From the NCBI GenBank assembly GCA_001600455.1, contig BCKC01000008.1, forward strand, positions 1,709,345-1,773,344: a stretch of 64,000 nt of DNA. Reading direction: 5' to 3'. Shown here one piece after another: positions 56,813-64,000 of the stretch (within the stretch, counting starts at the first letter, position 1; the number at the start of each line of letters is the position of its first letter). The notes beneath the pieces were generated by a model, which did not search any database, was not told the DNA's origin, and saw nothing but the letters and a program-made list of their open reading frames with translations. The position numbers were made by a program, and so were the translations under genes. The DNA is from Endocalyx cinctus (taxonomy: Eukaryota > Ascomycota > Sordariomycetes > Amphisphaeriales > Apiosporaceae).

Positions 56813-59800
56813 ATTGATTCTAAAAAAAAAAACTTTTTATCTACTAAGTACCTTTTACCTTGCTTGTAGTGTATTAGAAGTCACGACCGGTAACTTCGGC
56901 AGCAAAGACCGAAGGGGGGTATTTCCGCTTTCGCCCGTCGATTTCACGAAGACCGGGGATCCCTCCCACGGAGCAGGGGGGACCCCCAAGTTGAGATACG
57001 TCTGGGACGGTACATGTTTTTAAAGTTAAGCGCTCCGTGCATCATCCGACGTCCCCTTGTAGGAAGAAAAGGAAAAAAAGAAAGCAATAACGCCTACATC
57101 GCTGTTGTGTTCTTCTAGGTATCGGATCCAACGTAAAATATCACCAACGTAGACGCTTAGAAATGTAGTTACGTAGTGACATATGCCTGATCAGACAAGA
57201 AAAAAGCGACGATAATGACTTATTCGGAATTACCCCAAAATTACCTAGTTCGCTTTCACCTTCTCACGAGAAGACACCCTGTCTTGTTAACTCGTCAACT
57301 CGTAAACCATGTTTTCTCCCATCAATCAATAAAGTACCTGTTCTTAGGGACCCATTTTGTGAGCGGGCAAAGACTCCGCCTCTGCTTGATCTCCATACAA
57401 AAAACGACCAATGTCCCCTGTTTATTATGTCGTTGGTAATCGTTACAACAACAAACTATCATCACGAAGTGAATTCATATTCTTACCGGGTTAACTAACT
57501 CTCTCTCTCTTTATTTCAGTAATGTGACTTTTATTTCAATCGTACCATGATACAGTGCGGGTGGACGGACCGAGTTCTGTTATCGTTACCTACATAAACT
57601 CGGGTATACAACGCGGAATTATCAGCTGGGAAAGATGGAGAGGAACGGACTTGGCGGTTGATTATTCTTTCCATGTTTTTTCTCTCCCGTCTTCCATTTA
57701 CTGTGAACCTTTAAAAAAAGAATCTAATGATAATCCCGGATCCGAAATATCAATATCACACTACCTAGCCCACTCAGTCAAAGTAGGTCAGCCAAGCCCG
57801 GCCATCCAAAAGCCGCCAAAGACAAAAAGCAGTTCCCGAGAAAAAAAAATAAAATAACAAAAACAACCCCCACGAACCCAGCTTCTTGGTTCAGCGATAG
57901 CATACCCCAGTCAAAAATAGAGACCAATCCCCCCCTCCTTTTAGAGGGTGGGTGATATACCTCGTGGAGCTATGTATTGGCTCAACTAGAGAATAGACGA
58001 CTTTACCGAGCCGAGGATTGATTGATTGATAGGTTGTATAGATAGATAGACAGATAGGAAAATTTAAAATAGATACAAGCCCCAAAAAATATATGTTATT
58101 TTATCTATCTATCACTCCAGTAAGAACCTTGGAAAAGTAACTAAGTTGATGTCACCGTATAACTTACGAACTGTCAAGGTCATGTTACCTGCATATACAT
58201 CCATATAACAGATCGAGAAAAAGGTCCCTCTCCACACAAATATACGGATGTATATGCTGATCTGTTTTATATGTGTATACGGTATGCAGATGCGGTTTAA
58301 GCTCGGGGGTGTAAGGTAAGTAGCACACACGTAAGCACGGATTTGAGCAATTCCACTCCTCTGCTATTAAGTAAATATATTGACTTTATTTTGAAGTACT
58401 TTCTTTTTTCCCTTTACGTAGTTGACGAAGGTAAACGTGGGGAGGATTTTGTCTACTTACGAAGAAAAAAAAAAAAAAAAAAAAAAAAGTCAGATGAGGA
58501 AAAATAGGACGAGGTGAGCCGACAGACAACAAACATCTTATTTGAATTCGTTGATTCCTCAACAATATTGGGGACTGGGGAAGTAAGCACAGGTGGATCG
58601 CAATGAAATAGGTAGTACGGAGTATACTAGGGTTGACTCCCCAAATGTTACCTGGCCTTGTCAAATTGCACATCATACACCAAGCAACGTGAGTAAGCCA
58701 CGATACTGCCTACATACTACACACTACTACCAGTGTAGTGTACATTACGTCGTTCAGCTGGGCCGCAGAGGTGCATATGCATGATAGCTACTTACCTTGC
58801 CATCCATCATTTCATATTTGCTGGAAGCCATGGCGATCACGCATTAGCTGCATTACTTCGCGAACCTGATTCATCACATTGATTGGTCCATTGATCGCTT
58901 TCGATGGGACCATGGCCTTCTTAGTATAAATATATTTACCGTCTTTCATCCTTTTCTTTCTCATCCCCGCCGAGTTTTACCCGTCGCTTCATTCTGACAA
59001 CTGGTAATTTTTGTTTCCGGACTCGGAAGCAGATAAAGTGGTTCAGTTGCAATCTCGAAATGCGAGTAAGTTAATCTGTGAGCAACCGAGTTGGTAAGCA
59101 GTGGGTGATATCTAATCAATCAGGCCTAGAAGTAATGGATATACAGGATGAAGCGAGAGGGAATCCAGACATTTGCGATGCTCCCTTCCCATGTGTATTA
59201 TTAGCTTGTGTTAGTTTTCCTTGTCTGTAGGCATGCATTTATTATTCTGGGTGCTTTCTTCTGCTCTCGCCTTTTGGTTTCAAGGGGGGGAAAGGGAGCA
59301 GAGCGCAGCTTAAAATTTGACCAATCTGTTATCTCCTCTTCCGACGTTGTTTATCACTCTGCTTTTTCTACCGTGCTTCTACTCATACTAGGGCACCCAG
59401 CTCATTACAGTCCCAATTCCGCGTATTAAATTCCTTGCTTCTGCCATGGCCCTTTCGAACATATTGTCTTCTTTTCCTCATTGCTCATTATGATGTTTGC
59501 CCACGAATGAAACCTGATATGAGATGAATTTCGCATGTCGTAAATCTCGTTTCTTGTCGTTAAAAAAATATCAAACTTGCCACCTAAACTGTCTGGTGAT
59601 GATGACTATGAAAAGAAAAGGAAATAATAGAATGAAATAGAATAGGATAGGGGGAAAAATCATAACGAAAAAAGAATAAAAAAAAAAAAAAAGGATAAAA
59701 AAGCTTTTCGCGCAAGAGAGCCGACTACCTCCTTGAATTAAACGCCCGTGAATGGTTGCGATCAAAGTGAAAATGACGCTGAAAAAGCGTAAGACAAACT

Positions 59801-59874
59801 GGCCGCCGCTCCGCCGGGAGTCCGGGAAAATGCGATCAAGTGAGAGCCAAGAACACCAGTCTATTTATCCCCCT
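56813..59874. other. 3-kb intergenic region
   Basis: Includes a GC-rich 120-bp patch (56885-57010) directly after the LIP2 stop without recognisable coding content. GATT/GATA microsatellites lie at 58015-58070 and an A24 run near 58465-58488. A 100-codon frame at 57555-57857 is not convincing. Confidence 0.5.
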
Positions 59875-62385
59875 TTACTCTCTTTTTTTAGCGGCTGGAC
59901 CGCAGTGATCAGTAGACCTTTTTCGAGCCCCACCTCTTCCTCCACCTACAGGAGACTGCTGCTCCTCATCGGCGTCTGGTCGATACATTTCCGGTTGAAA
60001 ATTCATGTTATTATAATGAGCCACATTAAAATGGCTGTTCTTGAACATATTCGTCGTGGGCGGTTCATAGGACACGCTATTGCTGGTATTAGCTTCCGCC
60101 ATCTCGGGTAGATTAGGAAAGTTGTATTTGCTGAAACGCAGCTGGTGATGCATGGCGATTGGTGGGGTGAGTTGCTTCTGTGGCGGACTAGGTTGCTGAG
60201 GCGGGGGAGCTGCCATCATCTCGGGGTACTGCGGGATCCATGCTGGCTGCGGGGATGGTGCAAACATATCCGTCATCGGCGAGGAGGTGGCCGCGGGAGA
60301 CGATAAGGGAGACAGGCCAGTAGAGTCAAACCCAGGAATCAATGCCAAAGCACCCATGTCTAACGTGGAGAAATCTTGCAGCGTAGGGATAGTACTCTCA
60401 ATGTTGTGGTTATGCGTAAATGACGTTGCACGATTTATCTGTAGAGATACTGGACCCGTTGGAATAGGAGGGCTAGGGATCCGTGCCTCACGATAGAGGA
60501 TATCATAATGACCCGGACGATAAAGGAGGCAAATCGTCGGGCCCAGAGTTGACGGATCTTGTCCATTTGCTTCTTCGGGCATTCGATGTATGTTCACTTC
60601 GGTGCCCTGGCTCCGATCGAGGTATGCGATCTCGAGCACCATGTTGGCGGGTTTTAGGAGCACCTCGTAAAGTAGGACAACACCTACGTGATCTATCTCC
60701 TTGTCAACCGGCATGAGAGTATTCTGGACATAATTTTCCGCGTCGAGAACCCAAGGGGCATATTGCTCCTGGTTTCCTCTAAACCACGATGAAGTAAGAA
60801 ACCGTGCATGATAAACGATACTCTGGGCGGTGGAGAGATCATTGAACTTGGAGAGAATAAAGCTCATCGGGTCCTGACCACTGGAAAAAGTCTCGATGGT
60901 ATCACCGAGAAGATCCAACGTTTCTTGAACCATATCCTCAAAAATGAACGGGTCGTGGCCACCGGGATTCTCAAGATAGCCGTTGAGACTTGTGAGTCGA
61001 GATAACTCTGCTCGCATCTGATTGATATCGCCGCATCGTACCAAAGTTTCAAAATATGAAAACATGATAGCTATAGATCCGAATAGAAACTTTCTAGTTA
61101 GCGCATTGAATCTCAAAGACGTTGGGGTAACCCCTGGTAAAGTTTGCTGGGTTTTGCATAGATGTGAGGTTATCCAGCTGCAATCACATGTGACGATCAA
61201 TCAGAACGTGGCAGGTTACTGATAATGCATAAACCCCATGTCTCCATGGCTTGCGAAGATTGCGGGGTACGTTAAGGTAGAGACGGAGGATAGAAAACGG
61301 TAGACAGAGGGAGGGAGAGAGGCATGATGTCAAACGAGGAAAGTGATGACTGAAGATATTGGTTAGCAAGATAAACTCACCTCGCCAGCCACAATTCCCA
61401 TCCCCTTGGATCGGTCGATAGTGCGAATAAGATTGGGGTAATGCCTGGTTCAAACCATACGTCAATTTCATGAAATTTTGTACATGAAGTTTGATTATAT
61501 GTAACACATCAACTTCGACGACTTACCAAAGTCTTAGCGACGTAGGTAGGATCTGCTTTGGCATATTCAGCAGCAATGGCATGACTTGAGGTTTTATCAC
61601 CGACAAGGGCGCCCTGTTCATCGATTAAAATTTATTTGTCAGTCTATTAGCTTTGGACGGTAGATGATCATTCTTGGTAGTCTGTGGGGGGGGGATAGAC
61701 AAAATAGACAACGAGTGACCGGGTTCGCTTTTTTGGAGCACATGAAATTGGCATAGGTGAGCGCGAAATATATCATGTCGTATATGAGGGAAAATGACGG
61801 AAAATTGAAATTAGAATAAAATATGCGTGTGTGCGCGTGCGTACTAACCTCAAGATGAGGTTTGTAATCCCGAGCTGCCGCTTCTTGTTGAGCGATCTCG
61901 CTTTGTTGCTGTTCCATTTTAATATGGCGGCGATTATTTTTGGTATTGGTGTTATTATTATTTCGACGATGATTTTGCTTTGGTGATTGATGTTGGTTTT
62001 GTTGGCGTTGTTGGAGATGATCGTACTTGTTGTGTTGGGGTAATGAATTGTAAGGAAGATGGTGATGATTGAAGTTCAGGTTGTCATTAGTATTTTGAAA
62101 TATTGGTGAAGTGAATATGTTGTTGGCAGCTGTCAATCTGGCTTCAACGCCTGCCCCGTTCGAATTTGAGTTGGCATCCGAATTTACATTTACCATTCCA
62201 CCAGAACTTGGACCAAGACCAAGACTAGAACCGGGATTTTGGTCGGAACCGGGACCGACATGTCCTCCTCCGTTGAACTGACCAAGAGGACTCGGCTGAA
62301 ATGTATGGTACTCCGGTAGACCTGCGTTGGCTACATCGATTCCATATGCGAAAGAGGCAAAAGGTGTTGGTTGAGGCTGGAACAT
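59875..62385 (-). CDS. Otubain-type deubiquitinase (peptidase C65) with Q/N-rich N-terminus
   Basis: Exons 61849-62385, 61527-61613, 61381-61444 and 59875-61070 give 627 aa. The joins rebuild IQGDGNCGWR-AIMFSYFETLVRCGD, the otubain active-site block with D223 and nucleophile C226. YEDFVEET-like FEDMVQETLDLLGD and the catalytic histidine H417 in LLYRPGHYDILY complete the triad pattern. Otubains cleave ubiquitin chains, often Lys48-linked. Before the domain is a ~180-residue disordered part rich in Asn, Gln and His. After it is a ~200-residue Pro/Gln-rich tail with a basic end (GGARKRSTDH..AAKKRE) that could be a nuclear signal. Intron 3 is unusually long (310 nt) for this genome, so a missed small exon cannot be excluded. 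Confidence 0.88.
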
Positions 62386-64000
62386 TCCTATACGTCTCTA
62401 CCCTGATCTATCCAGCGCCTGATCCCGAACCAGATCACAAGCAAAGTTGCTCCCGGTGTTTTGGATCATGAAAGGAATTTATTGTATCGAGTAATATCAT
62501 TAGGCCAAACTACTTCTAAGAGGAAAGTAGCGACATTAAAAAGACGATAGTAGGAAAGACAGAGCGATTATATTTCTAGACTACTATCTAAGTAGGGAAA
62601 GAGGCCGTTCCTAAATAGCTTAGGTAGAAAGCTAAGTAGGTATTTCGAGTAAGATGGGTAAGTTAACGAAAAGAGTTTAGGCAATGGACAACGAAAAGAG
62701 GAACAAGAAAAGAGAGAGGAACCAAGTGGGAAAAAAAGATTGATAAGAACAATCGAGAGAGAGAGAAAAAAAAATGGGAGAGAATCCAGAAAACCGGTAC
62801 TTGGGCGGGCGTTTTGTCTAAAAGAGGATGAGGATGGGCGAATATTGGAGCTGTGGAAGGGAAAGGGAAAAGATGAAAGAAAAGAAAAGGTGTAATAAAA
62901 TAAAATCTACGCTATAGCAATAGTTCTATACATATATGGATATCTAATACCTATATACTACTTTTTTAATATGGTGGTAAATGGATGGATGGGACGTACG
63001 GATTAACTGGTTGATTGATTAATTGAGTGATTGATTGATTGATTGATTAACAGAACGCTGAGAGAGGTGTAAGTTAGGTTACGGTAGTATGCTATGATAC
63101 ACACGTATTATCTTTATTCCCCTACTTTCTTTCTTTTTTCCGCATGAGTGGTAGTTGGTACTTTAGTGGGTTTTGTTGAGGTTGTCATAGAAGTCTTAGG
63201 TACATCCAGCCCTAGAGATTAGAAGTATATGGAAACTTCCCAGCATGTCAGGGTCTCTATTGTACTGTACTTACTGCACGGTAGTACGTACCTAGGTATA
63301 TCCATACAGTATCCAGGTAGGTATTAGTATGGATAGGTGTAATGATAGGTACTTAAGGTATCTACTTAGGTACTGAGTTAAGGCAAGTATTCCCCCCACA
63401 TGAAATAAGTTAGTGCGATGGATATAATATGCTAGGTACTATCTTTAAAAAGTATAGCACTCAGTACTCTGTACAGTGTATTTAATATATGCTAAGGTAG
63501 TATATTACACTAGCAGACTAGCAGACCAGGCTAGCCAGGTATATAGCGGCAGTCCCCTTGTTGATTGAAGTCCGTGCTTTGCATTTAGCTACGACAAGGG
63601 ATCCTCGTTGATAAATGCTTCAGATTCAACCTGACATGATGACAACACATACCACTTAACTCCACCTTCTTACCAACTCGCATATATCACCATATTCGTC
63701 TCTGGTACCGAGTTCAAATTTGTCTTTACCTTCACTGATACTTATTACTAAAGTACTGATAATATGAAATGAGGAATGAGGAATTTGCTCGCATATACGT
63801 AAGGGCTACCTAATATGCTTACACGGGATATATACACGCACATTGGTAACATCGGGGTCGCCGGTATCGTTCTCTACGTTATGCTGTATGCTAGATATAC
63901 ATAGTATGCATCTAGTAGCTTGACGATACTTGTGCAATTCCTATGCGAGATATCTGCGTTTTTTTTTTTCTTTCTTTTTCTTTTACTTTAACCCACCGAA
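62386..64000. other. Intergenic region to window end
   Basis: Purine-rich leader upstream of the otubain start (to about 62900), TTGA microsatellite (63011-63050), TACCTAGGTA (63289-63298) in a cluster of GTACCTA motifs, then AT-rich DNA. No gene supported. Confidence 0.55.

Noticed and set aside
57555..57857. 100-codon open frame after LIP2
   Set aside because: Non-ATG start, no family resemblance, ends in a Lys-rich A-run; likely chance.

Overview
The window is a 64 kb piece of a nuclear genome from a filamentous ascomycete (Pezizomycotina, most likely Sordariomycetes). The reasons are short spliceosomal introns with GTAAGT/GTGAGT-type donors and CTAAC-like branch points, low gene density with long AT-rich intergenic stretches, and typical filamentous-fungal families: a Pbs2/OS-5-type MAPKK, a 2EXR protein, a secreted GH71 glucanase, a SUR7-type membrane protein and an otubain. 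Taxonomy is inferred from gene content only. Nineteen protein genes are supported. Exon structures were worked out by hand from splice signals and reading-frame continuity, so no transcript supports them.

Layout. 1-6 kb: the start of a truncated RRM-like gene, then a coiled-coil gene whose two reading frames are joined by a probable 91-nt intron. 5-15 kb is an accessory-looking stretch. It holds a 2EXR protein, a secreted orphan, an 11-exon secreted GH71 protein with a long extra C-terminal region, two copies of a 205-207 bp MITE-like repeat (one with a perfect 5-bp target duplication), and a 432-bp element with long terminal inverted repeats. 15-24 kb: a small gene, a convergent cytochrome P450 / muconate-cycloisomerase-type lyase pair between AT-rich flanks that carry two diverged copies of another repeat, and a Cys/His-rich small protein.

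25-46 kb is mostly conserved core biology. It includes a disordered protein starting MVSFFGLKIGGDKKKK, an MFS transporter, a Sir2/Hst2 deacetylase, a PIN-like membrane transporter, the HOG-pathway MAPKK (Pbs2) and a SUR7 family protein. 49-62 kb: a one-TM acidic protein, a six-cysteine small secreted protein, the mitochondrial octanoyltransferase Lip2 and an otubain with a Q/N-rich N-terminus. Intergenic regions reach 4 kb. They contain homopolymers (C30, C13, and a 100-N gap flanked by G runs), microsatellites, a GC-rich fold-back, and repeated copies of the 10-bp palindrome TACCTAGGTA.

How the genes relate. There is no bacterial-type operon. The best functional neighbourhoods are the P450 plus aspartase-superfamily lyase (possible ring or side-chain oxidation followed by a lyase/cycloisomerase step) and the secreted set (GH71, the 273-aa orphan, the 94-aa Cys-rich protein) that suggests interaction with other fungi or a host. 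Pbs2 and the SUR7 protein both belong to osmotic/cell-cortex biology but are separate genes.
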